In this document: positions 35,897 through 46,978 of the stretch, piece by piece | How the letters are laid out: every line of letters begins with the position of its first letter | How positions within the stretch are numbered: the first letter of the stretch is position 1 | Assembly: GCF_020026895.1 (NCBI RefSeq) | Contig: NZ_JAINZW010000003.1 | Location: 124,001 to 188,000 of the forward strand | Origin: Novilysobacter selenitireducens | Lineage (GTDB): Bacteria > Pseudomonadota > Gammaproteobacteria > Xanthomonadales > Xanthomonadaceae | Direction of reading: 5' to 3' | DNA: 64,000 bases | Notes under the pieces: generated by a model | Seen by the model: only the letters and a program-made list of their open reading frames with translations | Told to the model about the DNA's origin: nothing | Databases searched by the model: none | Translations under genes and position numbers: made by a program

Positions 35897-37003
35897 ATGG
35901 CTGGCGCAAACCGCCCGGTATCCCGCTTCGTTTCCCGCCTGATCCTGCTCGCCGCGCTCGCCCTGTGCAGTGGCGGCGTCCTGGCCCAGCGCGTGGAAGG
36001 CGACCGCGTCTCGGCGCGGGGCGTGTACTCGGCCGAGGTCTCCGTCAACGGACAGGGCGAGGGCGAACGCAACGCCGCCTTCGCCCGCGGCTTGGCGCAG
36101 GTGCTGGGCAAGCTCTCGGGCGACAGCGGGGCCGCGTCGCAGCCCGGCGTGCGCCAGGAACTGCGCCGCGCGGGCGAATACGTGACCGGCTACGACTACC
36201 GCCAGGACGAGGGGGTTTCGGCCAGCGGCGCGCCCAGCTTCCGCACGGCGCTGGTCATCCGCTATGACGAAGAGGCCGTCGACGGCCTGGCCGCGACCCT
36301 GGGCATCCCGGTGTGGCCGCAACCGCGCCCCAAGCCGGTGCTGTGGCTGGCGATCGATGACGGCAGCGGCCCGCGGCTGGTGGGCCTGTCCCGGGCCGAC
36401 GCCGCGCGGTCGGTGCTGGACCGGGCCATCGAGCGTGGCTACCGGCTCGGACTTCCGGGCGGTTCGGCGGCCGAGCAGGCGGTCGTGGGCGCCATCTGGC
36501 GCGGCGACACGGCCGCGGTTGCCCGCGCCTCGCGCAACTACAGCCCGCCGATGCAGCTGATCGGCAAGCTCTACCGTGCCGAGGGCGGCTGGAAGGCCGA
36601 CTGGATCTTCGTCGACGGTGGCCGCGTGCTGTCGCGCTGGTCCGAAACCGGTGCCGACGCGCGCCGGGTGATGGCCACGGGTGCCAACGGCGCGGCCGAT
36701 GCGCTGACCAAGCGCTACGCCAAGCGCGCGCCGGCCGGCCCTCCGGGCGCCTACCGGCTGGCCTTCACCGGCCTGGACAGCAGCGACGACTACATGCGGC
36801 TGTCGGGCTACCTGCAGGGGCTGTCGGTGGTGCGCGGCATCACGCCGGTGCGCGCGAGCGAGGACGCGGTCGAGTTCGAGCTCGACCTGATCAGCGGCCT
36901 GCCGGGCTTCGAGCGGTCGATCAGGGGCGACGACCTGCTGACGCCCGACAGCGCCGACGTCGCCATCGACGACACGCAGCCGCCGCGTTATCGCCTGCGC
37001 TGA
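35897..37003 (+). CDS. DUF2066 domain-containing exported protein
   Basis: 368 aa. ATG at 35897, followed by a basic and hydrophobic signal ([19 protein letters not shown]). DUF2066 is recognised by [34 protein letters not shown] and the later [23 protein letters not shown] region. Unknown periplasmic role; the family sits beside purM and hda in gammaproteobacteria, as here. The stop overlaps the next ATG by 1 base (TGATG). The divergent 163-bp gap with purM presumably holds both promoters. Confidence 0.85.
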   Translation: MAGANRPVSRFVSRLILLAALALCSGGVLAQRVEGDRVSARGVYSAEVSVNGQGEGERNAAFARGLAQVLGKLSGDSGAASQPGVRQELRRAGEYVTGYDYRQDEGVSASGAPSFRTALVIRYDEEAVDGLAATLGIPVWPQPRPKPVLWLAIDDGSGPRLVGLSRADAARSVLDRAIERGYRLGLPGGSAAEQAVVGAIWRGDTAAVARASRNYSPPMQLIGKLYRAEGGWKADWIFVDGGRVLSRWSETGADARRVMATGANGAADALTKRYAKRAPAGPPGAYRLAFTGLDSSDDYMRLSGYLQGLSVVRGITPVRASEDAVEFELDLISGLPGFERSIRGDDLLTPDSADVAIDDTQPPRYRLR

Positions 37004-38163
37004 TGGAGACCGCCAACCCGCTGCACGACATCGCCGTATTCCTGAAGCGCCTGCAGTGGACGGCGCTGGCACTGGGTGCGCTGTGGCTGTTGTGGGTGCT
37101 GGCACCGATCCTGACCCCGTTCGCATTTGCCGCCCTGCTGGGCTGGCTGGGCGACCCGCTGGTCGACCGGCTGCAGCGGGCGGGGCGGTCGCGCAACGTC
37201 GCCGTCACGCTGGTGTTCTCGGCGATGACGCTGGCGCTGATCCTGGTGCTGGTGCTGCTGGTGCCGGCGATCGAGCGCCAGATCGCCATCCTGATCGAGT
37301 CGTTCCCGAGTTACCGCGAGTGGTTCATGCAGACCGCGTTGCCGTGGGTCGAGGCACGCACCGGGCTTGAGATCACTTCGTGGCTGGACTTCCAGCGCCT
37401 GAGCGAGCTGATCCGCAGCAACTGGGAGCGCGCCGGCGGCTTTGCCACCACGCTGCTGGGCTATCTGTCGCGCTCGGGGTTCGCACTGATCGCGCTGGTG
37501 GCCAACATCGCCTTGCTGCCGGTGCTGGCGTTCTTCTTCCTGCGCGACTGGGACGTGTTCGTCGAGCGTGTCGCCGCACTGGTGCCGCGCAAGTACCTGC
37601 CCACCGTTTCCCGGCTGGCGCGCGAGTCCGACGCGATGCTCGGCGGCTTCCTGCGCGGGCAATTCCTGGTGATGCTGATCCTGGGCGTGATGTACGGCGT
37701 CGGCCTGTGGCTGGTGGGATTGGACCTGGGCATCCTGATCGGCATCATCGCCGGCCTGTTCACGTTCATCCCGTACCTCGGCCCGGCCAGCGGCATCATC
37801 CTGGGCGTGATCGCCGCGCTGGTGCAATACGGCGACTGGAAGCACGTCGCCGGCGTGCTCGCGGTATTCGGCATCGGACAGGTGATCGAGAGCTACTGGC
37901 TCACGCCGAAGCTGGTGGGCGACCGCATCGGCCTGCATCCGGTGGCGGTGATCTTCGCAGTGCTGGCCGGCGGGCAGTTGTTCGGCTTCCTGGGCATGCT
38001 GCTGGCGCTGCCGGTGGCGGCCGTGGCCAACGTCCTGCTGCGCTTCGCGCAGGAGCGCTACACCCATAGCAAGCTCTACGCGGGTGATCGGCCAGACATC
38101 GTCGTGGCGCACGCGCATCCGCAATCGCCAGCGGCCTACCCGCGGGAGCCGGAGGCCGAGTGA
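37003..38163 (+). CDS. AI-2E family permease, PerM-like
   Basis: 386 aa, about eight membrane segments. Family marks: an N-terminal pair of helices with LLGWLGDPLVDRLQRAG, a long soluble stretch, ALIALVANIALLPVLAFFFLRDWD, FLRGQFLVMLILGVMYGVGLWLVGLD, the FIPYLGPASGIILGVIAALVQYGDW block and GDRIGLHPVAVIFAVLAGGQLFGFLGMLLALPVA. The family includes TqsA and Na+/H+ antiporters; the substrate here is unknown. Coupled to both DUF2066 (1-base overlap) and hda (4-base overlap). Confidence 0.92.
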   Translation: METANPLHDIAVFLKRLQWTALALGALWLLWVLAPILTPFAFAALLGWLGDPLVDRLQRAGRSRNVAVTLVFSAMTLALILVLVLLVPAIERQIAILIESFPSYREWFMQTALPWVEARTGLEITSWLDFQRLSELIRSNWERAGGFATTLLGYLSRSGFALIALVANIALLPVLAFFFLRDWDVFVERVAALVPRKYLPTVSRLARESDAMLGGFLRGQFLVMLILGVMYGVGLWLVGLDLGILIGIIAGLFTFIPYLGPASGIILGVIAALVQYGDWKHVAGVLAVFGIGQVIESYWLTPKLVGDRIGLHPVAVIFAVLAGGQLFGFLGMLLALPVAAVANVLLRFAQERYTHSKLYAGDRPDIVVAHAHPQSPAAYPREPEAE

Positions 38164-38924
38164 AGCCGCAACCCCCCGCGTCCGGCGGGGCGCCGTCCGC
38201 CACGGAGCCGGCGTCGCCGCCATCCGTAACGGCGCAACTGCCGTTGTCGTTGCGGCCACCACCCGACCAGCGCCTGGAGACGTTCGTCGCAGCGCCCGAG
38301 GGGGTGCTCGACCAGCTGTGCGCGCTGGCCCACGGCACCCATGCCGACTGGCTGTACCTGGCCGGGCCGGCGGCGAGTGGGAAGACCCATCTTCTGCTGG
38401 GCGTGTGCGCCGCGGCGCGCGAAGCGGGCCGGCGCGCCGCGTACCTGCCGCTGGCTGCCGCCGCCGGTCGCCTGCGCGAGGCGCTGGACGCCATGGAAGG
38501 GCACGACCTGCTGGCATTGGACGGAGTGGAATCCATCATCGGCCGGCGCGATGACGAGGTCGCACTGTTCGATGCGCACAACCGCGCGCGCGCCAGCGGT
38601 ACCGCGCTGGTCTACGCCGCCCGCCAAGCGCCCGATGCGTTGGCGCCTGGGTTGCCGGACCTGCATTCGCGGCTCTCGCAGTGCACGCGGATCGTGCTTG
38701 AGCCGCTCGACGACGACGGGCGCCGAGAGGTGTTGCGCACCCGCGCGCTGCGGCGCGGCTGGACGCTGGAAGATGCGGCACTGGACTGGTTGTTGCGCCG
38801 GGTCGGTCGCGACCTCGCAGGCCTCACGGCGTTGCTCGATCGGCTGGACCAGGCGTCGCTGGCCGCGCAGCGCCGCGTCACGGTGCCGTTCCTCCGCCAG
38901 GTGCTGGGGGCCGTGGCCCCGTAG
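38160..38924 (+). CDS. hda: DnaA regulatory inactivator Hda
   Basis: 254 aa. AAA+ DnaA-like protein without a DNA-binding domain. The beta-clamp motif QLPLSL is at residues 26-31, behind an Ala/Pro-rich 25-residue extension. Walker A (GPAASGKTHLLLG), a Walker B-like LLALDGVESIIGR, box with RLSQCTRIVLEPLDDDGR and a C-terminal LTALLDRLDQASLAAQRRVTVPFL follow. It promotes hydrolysis of DnaA-ATP at the clamp after replication starts. The start ATG overlaps the permease stop. Confidence 0.92.
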   Translation: MKPQPPASGGAPSATEPASPPSVTAQLPLSLRPPPDQRLETFVAAPEGVLDQLCALAHGTHADWLYLAGPAASGKTHLLLGVCAAAREAGRRAAYLPLAAAAGRLREALDAMEGHDLLALDGVESIIGRRDDEVALFDAHNRARASGTALVYAARQAPDALAPGLPDLHSRLSQCTRIVLEPLDDDGRREVLRTRALRRGWTLEDAALDWLLRRVGRDLAGLTALLDRLDQASLAAQRRVTVPFLRQVLGAVAP

Positions 38925-38977
38925 CTGCCGGCCGGGTGCGGATGCCCACGTAGCCGCGGGCATGAGGCGCGGCCTCG

Positions 38978-40703
<1,726 letters not shown>

Positions 40704-40911
40704 GCGGGCACTGCGCGGGGTCGGGCGCACAGGGTAAACGCCGTGCCGGCTGGCGGGAACGGGCGACATGGCGGAAGCGTCCCATCGGACGTGGTGACCG
40801 GGCCGGCGCGAACCGCCATGCGACGGACAGGCGTTCGGCTGAATCGGCAAAAGGCGCGGCGGCATCGGCTACTGTGTGCGCCGGTACAGCCCGCCACTAC
40901 AACGGTTCACG

Positions 40912-41817
40912 ATGTCAGCGACCCCGTCCCATCTCGATCGCCTGGAAGCCGAGAGCATCCACATCCTGCGCGAGGTTGCCGCCGCGTTCTCGAATCCGGT
41001 GATGCTCTATTCCATCGGGAAGGACAGCTCGGTGCTGCTGCACCTGCTGCAAAAGGCGTTCCGGCCGGCGCCCCCGCCTATCCCGCTTCTGCACGTGGAC
41101 ACTGGCTGGAAGTTCCGGGAAATGATCGAATTCCGCGGCCGCCGCGTACGGGAGACGGCCACCAAGCTGCTGACGCATACCAATCCCGACGGCGTGGCGC
41201 AGGGCATCGGCCCGATCTCCCACGGGGCGACCATCCACACCGACGTGATGAAGACGCAGGCGCTCAAGCAGGCGCTGGACGCGCATGGCTTCGATGCCGC
41301 CATTGGCGGGGCCCGTCGCGACGAGGAAAAGTCGCGCGCCAAGGAGCGTGTGTTCTCGTTCCGCGATGCGCGCCACCGGTGGGAGCCCCGGCAGCAGCGA
41401 CCTGAGCTGTGGAACCTCTACAACACCCGCATCCAGCGCGGCGAAAGCGTGCGGGTATTTCCCTTGTCCAACTGGACCGAGTTGGACGTGTGGCTCTACA
41501 TCTACAGGGAACAGATCCCGGTGCCGTCGTTGTATCTGGCGGCCGAGCGGCCGGTGGTACAGCGCGACGGGGCGTGGATCATGGTCGACGACGACCGCCT
41601 GCCGCTGAATCCGGGCGAGACGCCGCAGTGGCGGCGCGTACGCTTCCGCACGCTCGGGTGCTACCCGCTGACCGGCGCGGTCGAATCCGAGGCCGATACG
41701 CTGGAGAAGGTGATTGCCGAGACACTGGCGGCCACCACGTCCGAGCGCCAGGGCCGCCTGATCGATCACGACACCGCCGCCTCGATGGAGCGCAAGAAGC
41801 AGGAGGGCTACTTCTGA
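40912..41817 (+). CDS. cysD: sulfate adenylyltransferase subunit 2
   Basis: 301 aa. ATG at 40912; an earlier in-frame start at 40876 adds twelve basic residues. PP-loop ATPase motif [21 protein letters not shown], then [59 protein letters not shown] and the C-terminal [22 protein letters not shown]. With CysN it makes adenylyl sulfate from ATP and sulfate. The last codon overlaps the cysNC start by 1 base (TGATG). No cysH, cysI or cysJ is near, so this cassette may also serve sulfation. Confidence 0.97.
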   Translation: MSATPSHLDRLEAESIHILREVAAAFSNPVMLYSIGKDSSVLLHLLQKAFRPAPPPIPLLHVDTGWKFREMIEFRGRRVRETATKLLTHTNPDGVAQGIGPISHGATIHTDVMKTQALKQALDAHGFDAAIGGARRDEEKSRAKERVFSFRDARHRWEPRQQRPELWNLYNTRIQRGESVRVFPLSNWTELDVWLYIYREQIPVPSLYLAAERPVVQRDGAWIMVDDDRLPLNPGETPQWRRVRFRTLGCYPLTGAVESEADTLEKVIAETLAATTSERQGRLIDHDTAASMERKKQEGYF

Positions 41818-43709
41818 TGGGCGCGCAAGATGCACCCGACGCCGACATCGCTGCCGTACTGAAAGCGCACGAAGCCCGCGACCGCCTGCGTTTCATCACC
41901 TGCGGCAGCGTTGACGACGGCAAGAGCACGCTGATCGGGCGTCTCCTGCATGACACGCGTGGCCTCTTCGCCGACCAGGTCGCGACCCTGGAGGCCGACA
42001 GCCGGCGTCACGGCACCCAGGGAGAGGGGGTCGACTACGCACTGCTCGTCGACGGCCTGAGTGCCGAGCGCGAGCAGGGCATCACCATCGACGTGGCGTA
42101 CCGGTTCTTCGGCACGCCGCGGCGCAGCTTCATCGTCGCCGACTGCCCGGGCCACGAGCAGTACACGCGCAACATGGCCACCGGCGCCTCGACGGCGGAC
42201 CTGGCGGTGGTGCTGGTGGACGCGCGCAAGGGCGTGCTGACGCAGACCCGACGCCACAGCTACATCTGCGCGCTGCTGGGCATCGGCCAGGTGGTGCTGG
42301 CGGTCAACAAGATGGACCTTGTCGGATACGACCGCGCCGTCTTCGACGCGATCGTCGCCGAGTACCGCGCGCTGGCCGCGTCGCTGGGTATCGGCACCGT
42401 CACGGCGATCCCGGTGGCGGCGCTGCACGGCGACAACCTGCTGGCCGGTTCCGATCGCACGCCCTGGTACGGCGGGCCGTCGCTGCTGGATGCCCTCGAG
42501 GCGGCGCCGATCCCCGAGCCGGGTTCAGATGCCCCGATGAGAATGCCGGTGCAATGGGTCAACCGGCCGAACCAGGATTTCCGCGGCTTCGTCGGCACGC
42601 TGGCAAGCGGCACTGCGCGTGCGGGCGACGAGGTGGTGGTGTTGCCCTCGGGCCGGCGCACGCGCATCGACCAGGTGCTCGGTGCCGACGGTCGCGCGGT
42701 GGAAGGCCGCGCGGGGCAGGCGGTCACGCTGACATTGGCCGACGAGGTGGACGTGGCGCGCGGCGACGTGATTGCTGCCGCCGACGATGCCCCCGAAGTG
42801 GCCGACCAGTTCGCCGCCCACGTGCTTTGGATGGACGGCCAGCCGTTGCTTCCGGGGCGCTCGTACTGGCTGAAGCTGGGCGCGGCGACGGTGGGCGCCA
42901 CGGTGACGGAGATCAAGCACAAGGTCGACGTCAACACGCAGGCGCAGCTGGCGGCCCGGCACCTTGAGCTCAACGAGGTGGCGTACTGCAACATCGAACT
43001 CGACCGCCCGGTCGCGTTCGAGCCCTACGCGCGCAACGCAGCCCTCGGCGGTTTCATCCTGATCGACCGGCTGAGCAATGCCACCGCCGCTGCTGGCACG
43101 CTGGACTTCGCCCTGCGCCGCGCCGGCAACATCCACTGGCAACACCTGGACGTCGACCGCCAGGCGCGCGCCCGCAGCCTCGGCCAGTCGCCGCGCTGCG
43201 TGTGGTTCACCGGCCTGTCGGGGTCGGGCAAGTCCACGCTGGCGAACCTGGTCGACAAACGGCTGCACGCGCTGGGGCGTCACGCCTTCATCCTCGACGG
43301 CGACAACGTGCGCCACGGCCTCAACCGCGACCTCGGCTTCACCGACGAGGACCGCGTGGAAAATATCCGACGCGTGGCCGAGGTCGCCCGCCTGATGACG
43401 GAGGCCGGCCTGATCGTGCTGGTCAGCTTCATCTCGCCGTTCCGCGCCGAGCGCCGCATGGCGCGGTCGCTGTTCGGCGAGGGCGAGTTCATCGAGGTGT
43501 TCGTCGACACGCCGCTGGCCGTGGCCGAGTCGCGCGACGTCAAGGGGCTGTACGCCAAGGCGCGTGCCGGTGAGCTGCCCAACTTCACCGGCATCGATTC
43601 GCCCTACGAAGCGCCGGAAGACGCGGAGCTGGTCCTCGATACGGTCAACGAGCCGGCCGACGCGCTGGCGGAGCGGATCGTCGTGCGCCTGCTCGGTCCC
43701 CAGGCCTGA
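41817..43709 (+). CDS. cysNC: bifunctional sulfate adenylyltransferase subunit 1 / adenylylsulfate kinase
   Basis: 630 aa fused protein. The GTPase part (1-445) has G1 [10 protein letters not shown]3 DCPGHEQY, G4 NKMD and an EF-Tu-like barrel; the kinase part (about 455-630) has a P-loop [24 protein letters not shown] and the later VETPLAVAE-like [18 protein letters not shown]. The product PAPS feeds sulfate reduction or sulfotransferases. Fused CysNC is typical of Xanthomonas (RaxQ in X. oryzae). Both halves look intact. Confidence 0.97.
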   Translation: MGAQDAPDADIAAVLKAHEARDRLRFITCGSVDDGKSTLIGRLLHDTRGLFADQVATLEADSRRHGTQGEGVDYALLVDGLSAEREQGITIDVAYRFFGTPRRSFIVADCPGHEQYTRNMATGASTADLAVVLVDARKGVLTQTRRHSYICALLGIGQVVLAVNKMDLVGYDRAVFDAIVAEYRALAASLGIGTVTAIPVAALHGDNLLAGSDRTPWYGGPSLLDALEAAPIPEPGSDAPMRMPVQWVNRPNQDFRGFVGTLASGTARAGDEVVVLPSGRRTRIDQVLGADGRAVEGRAGQAVTLTLADEVDVARGDVIAAADDAPEVADQFAAHVLWMDGQPLLPGRSYWLKLGAATVGATVTEIKHKVDVNTQAQLAARHLELNEVAYCNIELDRPVAFEPYARNAALGGFILIDRLSNATAAAGTLDFALRRAGNIHWQHLDVDRQARARSLGQSPRCVWFTGLSGSGKSTLANLVDKRLHALGRHAFILDGDNVRHGLNRDLGFTDEDRVENIRRVAEVARLMTEAGLIVLVSFISPFRAERRMARSLFGEGEFIEVFVDTPLAVAESRDVKGLYAKARAGELPNFTGIDSPYEAPEDAELVLDTVNEPADALAERIVVRLLGPQA

Positions 43710-43726
43710 ATCCCACCCGGCAACGA

Positions 43727-43752
43727 CGACACCCGACCGGGGCCGGGTGTCG
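43727..43752 (+). terminator. hairpin after cysNC
   Basis: CGACACCCG / CGGGTGTCG 9-bp stem with an 8-base G/C-rich loop, 17 bases past the cysNC stop. No T-run, so it may be a terminator or a transcript-stabilising hairpin. Confidence 0.55.
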
Positions 43753-43782
43753 AATGGTGCAATGGGTCGAGCGGTTGAAGCG

Positions 43783-44031
43783 TCAGGCCGCCGGTCGCGC
43801 GGACCGCTTGCGGATCATCTCGTAGATGAAAAGCAGCACGATGGCGCAGACGATGGAAATGGCGAAGCCGATGAGGCCGCCCCCGGCGTAGAGCAGGCTG
43901 CCCAGCCATGCGCCGGCGATGCCCAGCAGGATGGTGAGGATCCAGCCCATCGGGTCCGCGCCGGGCTTGAGGAAACGCGCCAGCACGCCAATGACGGCGC
44001 CGATGATGATCGTATAGATGATGCTGCCCAT
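43783..44031 (-). CDS. GlsB/YeaQ/YmgE family membrane protein
   Basis: 82 aa, three predicted membrane segments. Glycine-rich GAVIGVLARFLKPGADPMGWILTILLGIAGAWLGSLLYA matches the transglycosylase-associated family, whose members respond to stress and have unknown activity. A cluster of basic residues (RKRSARP) ends it. Ribosome site GGGGAGCTCT precedes ATG 44031. Single gene between cysNC and the M20 peptidase. Confidence 0.9.
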   Translation of the reverse strand: MGSIIYTIIIGAVIGVLARFLKPGADPMGWILTILLGIAGAWLGSLLYAGGGLIGFAISIVCAIVLLFIYEMIRKRSARPAA

Positions 44032-44129
44032 AGAGCTCCCCTCCGTATGGTTGGTGATGCCCGCCGGAGCCTAGCAGCTCGCGGCGGGCAGGAGCGGCGA
44101 CCGTCCGTGAGGACAGCCGGGTACGGAGC

Positions 44130-45620
44130 TCAGCAGCAGCCGTGCTCGCCGCGCTCCTGGGTGCTCGCGGCCACTGCGGCACCACGCGTTTCGCCGCGCT
44201 CGCCAGCCCGCTGGTGCTCGGCGATCACCCGTGCCACGCAGGCGGTGACCTTCTTGCCCATCGGGATGTGCAGGAACTCGTTGGGGCCGTGCGCGTTGGA
44301 ATGCGGGCCGAGCACGCCGGTGATCATGAACTGCGCGCCGGGGAACTTCTCACCCAGCATGCCCATGAACGGAATCGAGCCGCCTTCGCCCATGTACATC
44401 GCCGGCCTGCCGTAGAACTCGCGGCTGGCCGCATCGATCGCGTTCGACAGCCAGGGCGACATGGCGGGTGCGTTCCAGCCGGTCGAGGACTTCTCCAGGT
44501 CCAGCGCCACGTGCGCGCCGTTGGGCGGGTTGTCGACCAGCGTGCGGGTGAGCAGTTCGCCCGCCTTCTTGCCGTCCAGCGTGGGCGGCAGGCGCAGCGA
44601 GAGCTTCACCGCGGTATGCGGGCGCAGTACGTTGCCGGCCGAGGCCAGCGGCGGCATGCCGTCGATGCCGGTGACCGACAGCGCCGGCCGCCAGGTGCGG
44701 TTGAGGACGAGTTCGGCGAGGTCGTCGTGCATCGGCGTCATGCCGTCCAGCAGCGGGAACTTGGCGTACACCTCGTCGCCCAGGACCTTCGCCGCCTCGC
44801 GTGCCTGCGCGATGCGCTCTTCCGGGATGTCGGCGTGCAGGCCGTCGATGCGGATGCGGCCGGTGGCCTCGTCCTCCAGCCGCGACAGCAACTGGCGCAG
44901 CAGGCGGAAGCTGGACGGCACGATGCCGGACGCATCGCCCGAGTGCACGCCTTCCTCCAGCACCTTGACGGTGAAGTTGCCGCCGGCCATGCCGCGCAGC
45001 GAGGTGGTGCACCAGAGCTGGTCGTAGTTGCCGCAGCCCGAGTCCAGGCAGACCACGAGCGAAGGCTTGCCGATGCGGTCGGCCAGGTGGTCGACGTAGG
45101 CGGGCAGGTCGTAGCTGCCGGACTCCTCGCACGCCTCGATCAGCACCACGCAGCGCGCGTGCGGAACGCCCTGCTCACGCAGCGCCATGATCGCCGCCAG
45201 CGAGCCGTACATCGCGTACCCGTCGTCCGCACCACCACGGCCGTAGAGCTTGTCGCCCTTGATCACCGGCTTCCACGGGCCCAGGTCGTCGTCCCAGCCC
45301 GACATCTCCGGTTGCTTGTCCAGGTGGCCGTAGAGCAGCACGCAGTCCTCGTCGCTGCCGCCGTTCGCCGCGGGGATCTCGATGAAGACCAGCGGCGTGC
45401 GGCCCTCCAGGCGCACCACCTCCAGCTGCATGCCGTCGATGGCCTGCTTGCGCGCCCAGTCGGTCATCAGCGTGACCGCGTCCTCCATGTAGCCGTGCTT
45501 GACCCAGTCGGCGTCGAACATCGGCGACTTGTTGGGGATGCGGATGTACTCGACAAGCTGGGGGACGATCTCGTCGTCCCACTTGCCGCCGACGAAGCGG
45601 TCGACCTGGCTGGCGTCCAT
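44130..45620 (-). CDS. M20 family dipeptidase
   Basis: 496 aa. ATG at 45620 with GAGG upstream; the 61-codon extension is unsupported. Zinc-ligand pattern of M20: LLYGHLDKQPE (His with Asp), YGRGGADDGYAMYGSLA, the catalytic and ligand Glu pair EACEESGSYD, CLDSGCGNYDQLWC, and the late HGPNEFLHIP His. The lid domain lies at about 225-350. The family includes carnosinase/CNDP-like and succinyl-diaminopimelate desuccinylase relatives; the actual substrate is not decided. The C-terminus ends in an unusual Cys-Cys (EHGCC). No signal peptide, so probably cytosolic. Confidence 0.93.
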   Translation of the reverse strand: MDASQVDRFVGGKWDDEIVPQLVEYIRIPNKSPMFDADWVKHGYMEDAVTLMTDWARKQAIDGMQLEVVRLEGRTPLVFIEIPAANGGSDEDCVLLYGHLDKQPEMSGWDDDLGPWKPVIKGDKLYGRGGADDGYAMYGSLAAIMALREQGVPHARCVVLIEACEESGSYDLPAYVDHLADRIGKPSLVVCLDSGCGNYDQLWCTTSLRGMAGGNFTVKVLEEGVHSGDASGIVPSSFRLLRQLLSRLEDEATGRIRIDGLHADIPEERIAQAREAAKVLGDEVYAKFPLLDGMTPMHDDLAELVLNRTWRPALSVTGIDGMPPLASAGNVLRPHTAVKLSLRLPPTLDGKKAGELLTRTLVDNPPNGAHVALDLEKSSTGWNAPAMSPWLSNAIDAASREFYGRPAMYMGEGGSIPFMGMLGEKFPGAQFMITGVLGPHSNAHGPNEFLHIPMGKKVTACVARVIAEHQRAGERGETRGAAVAASTQERGEHGCC

Positions 45621-45849
45621 GGGGCACCTCGGTGGGGGTTGGCCGGCCAGTTTAGCGCCCGTGCCGTGTAAGGCCTTTCCTACGACGTGGCGGGGCCTGC
45701 ACCTGCCGCATCGCGGGTGGGCAGGCGATGCCGCCGCGTCGCCCGGCCCGGGACACTGTGCGGGCCGTCGGGTGTCAGGTCCCGGCGGCACTCTCCAATG
45801 CATTCCATCGCCTTACGTATCCGTTCCGATCCACAACAGGGAGGTTCCC

Positions 45850-46182
45850 ATGCCATCGATCCACGCCCGGTTCCGCACCGGCCTGCTCACGCTCCTGCTG
45901 CTTGCGGGGCTCGCCGGCCCGGCGTTCGCCAGCGAGAAGGTCAACATCAACACCGCCGATGCCGCGACCATCGACCGCGTGCTGCTCAACATCGGCCCGG
46001 CCAAGGCCGAGGCGATCGTCGCCCACCGCAAGGCCAACGGCGCCTTCAAGAGCGTCGAACAGTTGGCGCTGGTCAAGGGCGTCGGCCTGAAGACGGTGGA
46101 GAAGAACCGCGACCGGATCGTCGTGGGTTCCGCCAAGCCCAAGACCAGGCCGGCGGCCAAACCGGTCGCCGCCAAGCGCTGA
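45850..46182 (+). CDS. ComEA-like helix-hairpin-helix protein
   Basis: 110 aa. Signal peptide (FRTGLLTLLLLAGLAGPAFA) from the ATG at 45850, with AGGGAGG upstream. The mature part has the tandem helix-hairpin-helix of ComEA: EKVNINTADAATIDRVLLNIGPAKAEAIVAHRKANG and SVEQLALVKGVGLKTVEKNRDRI. It binds DNA in the periplasm, and relatives take part in DNA uptake. The tail is Lys/Pro/Ala-rich (KPKTRPAAKPVAAKR). A hairpin follows at 46191. Confidence 0.93.
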   Translation: MPSIHARFRTGLLTLLLLAGLAGPAFASEKVNINTADAATIDRVLLNIGPAKAEAIVAHRKANGAFKSVEQLALVKGVGLKTVEKNRDRIVVGSAKPKTRPAAKPVAAKR

Positions 46183-46190
46183 GTGGTGAT

Positions 46191-46213
46191 GGGCCGGACA
46201 GGACGTCCGGCCC
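46191..46213 (+). terminator. hairpin after the comEA-like gene
   Basis: GGGCCGGAC / GTCCGGCCC 9-bp perfect stem, 8 bases after the stop. There is no T-run, so termination is plausible but not certain. Confidence 0.55.
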
Positions 46214-46348
46214 ACAGGGATCTCAGGCTGCGGCCTGGACAGGGAAGTGCGCCGCCCGCCCGGAGGGATCCGCGGCGGGCGGCTTCATGTGCGGACTTCG
46301 CCCGGTGGCCGATAGACTGGGCGCCGTCCTGCTTCCCGGCCGTTGCGC

Positions 46349-46945
46349 ATGGCGTCGACTCCCCGTTCCCGTGTCATTCCCGCCAACGAGTACCGGCGCA
46401 TCCGTTGGCGCAACGGGCAAGGGTGGACGCGCGAAATCCATGCAGAAGGCACGGCGGAGGACTGGTCGTGGCGGCTGTCGATCGCCGAGATCGAGCACGA
46501 CGCCGCGTTCTCGCTTTTTCCCGGTGTCGATCGCGAACTGATGCTGCTCTCGGGCGATGGCTTGCGCCTGCGCTTCGATGACGGCGAATGCGTCGAGTTG
46601 AGCCCGCCGCATGACCGCCACCGTTTCGCCGGCGAGCGCGCGCTGACGGGTGAACTGGTCGACGGCACCACCCACGACTTCAACCTGATGTGGCGCCGCG
46701 ACCGCATCCGCGCCGACACTTGGCACCGGCCGCTGGTGGGGCCCATGGTGATCTTCCTGGGGCCGGGCTCGACCTGGGTGGTGCACCTGATCGCGGGCCA
46801 GGCGCGCTTCGACGCGACGTCCGGGCTGCCGGCGCTGGCGGCCGGCGATACGGCCGTGCTCGAAGCCGGCGACGATCGCCGGCGCTACGTGCTGGACGGT
46901 GGCGGCGAGGCGCTGTTGATCCGCCTCGAGCCCACGGGGTCCTGA
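46349..46945 (+). CDS. HutD/Ves family cupin protein
   Basis: 198 aa from the ATG at 46349; a TTG lies 2 codons before. HutD/Ves signatures: VIPANEYRRIRWRNGQGWTREIH near the start, WSWRLSIAEIEHDAAFSLFPGVDRELMLLSGDGLRL and PPHDRHRFAGERALTGELVDGTTHDFNLMWRRD. The cupin fold likely binds a small ligand. HutD accompanies histidine-use genes in Pseudomonas, but none is near here. It is convergent with the ferric reductase gene. Confidence 0.9.
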   Translation: MASTPRSRVIPANEYRRIRWRNGQGWTREIHAEGTAEDWSWRLSIAEIEHDAAFSLFPGVDRELMLLSGDGLRLRFDDGECVELSPPHDRHRFAGERALTGELVDGTTHDFNLMWRRDRIRADTWHRPLVGPMVIFLGPGSTWVVHLIAGQARFDATSGLPALAAGDTAVLEAGDDRRRYVLDGGGEALLIRLEPTGS

Positions 46946-46978
46946 CCGCCTGCGGCCAGCCTTCCGGGGGCGGCCGAC

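Noticed and set aside
46349-46945. Histidine-utilisation locus suggested by HutD
   Set aside because: No hutH, hutU, hutI or hutG is nearby; a lone HutD/Ves gene does not show such a locus.
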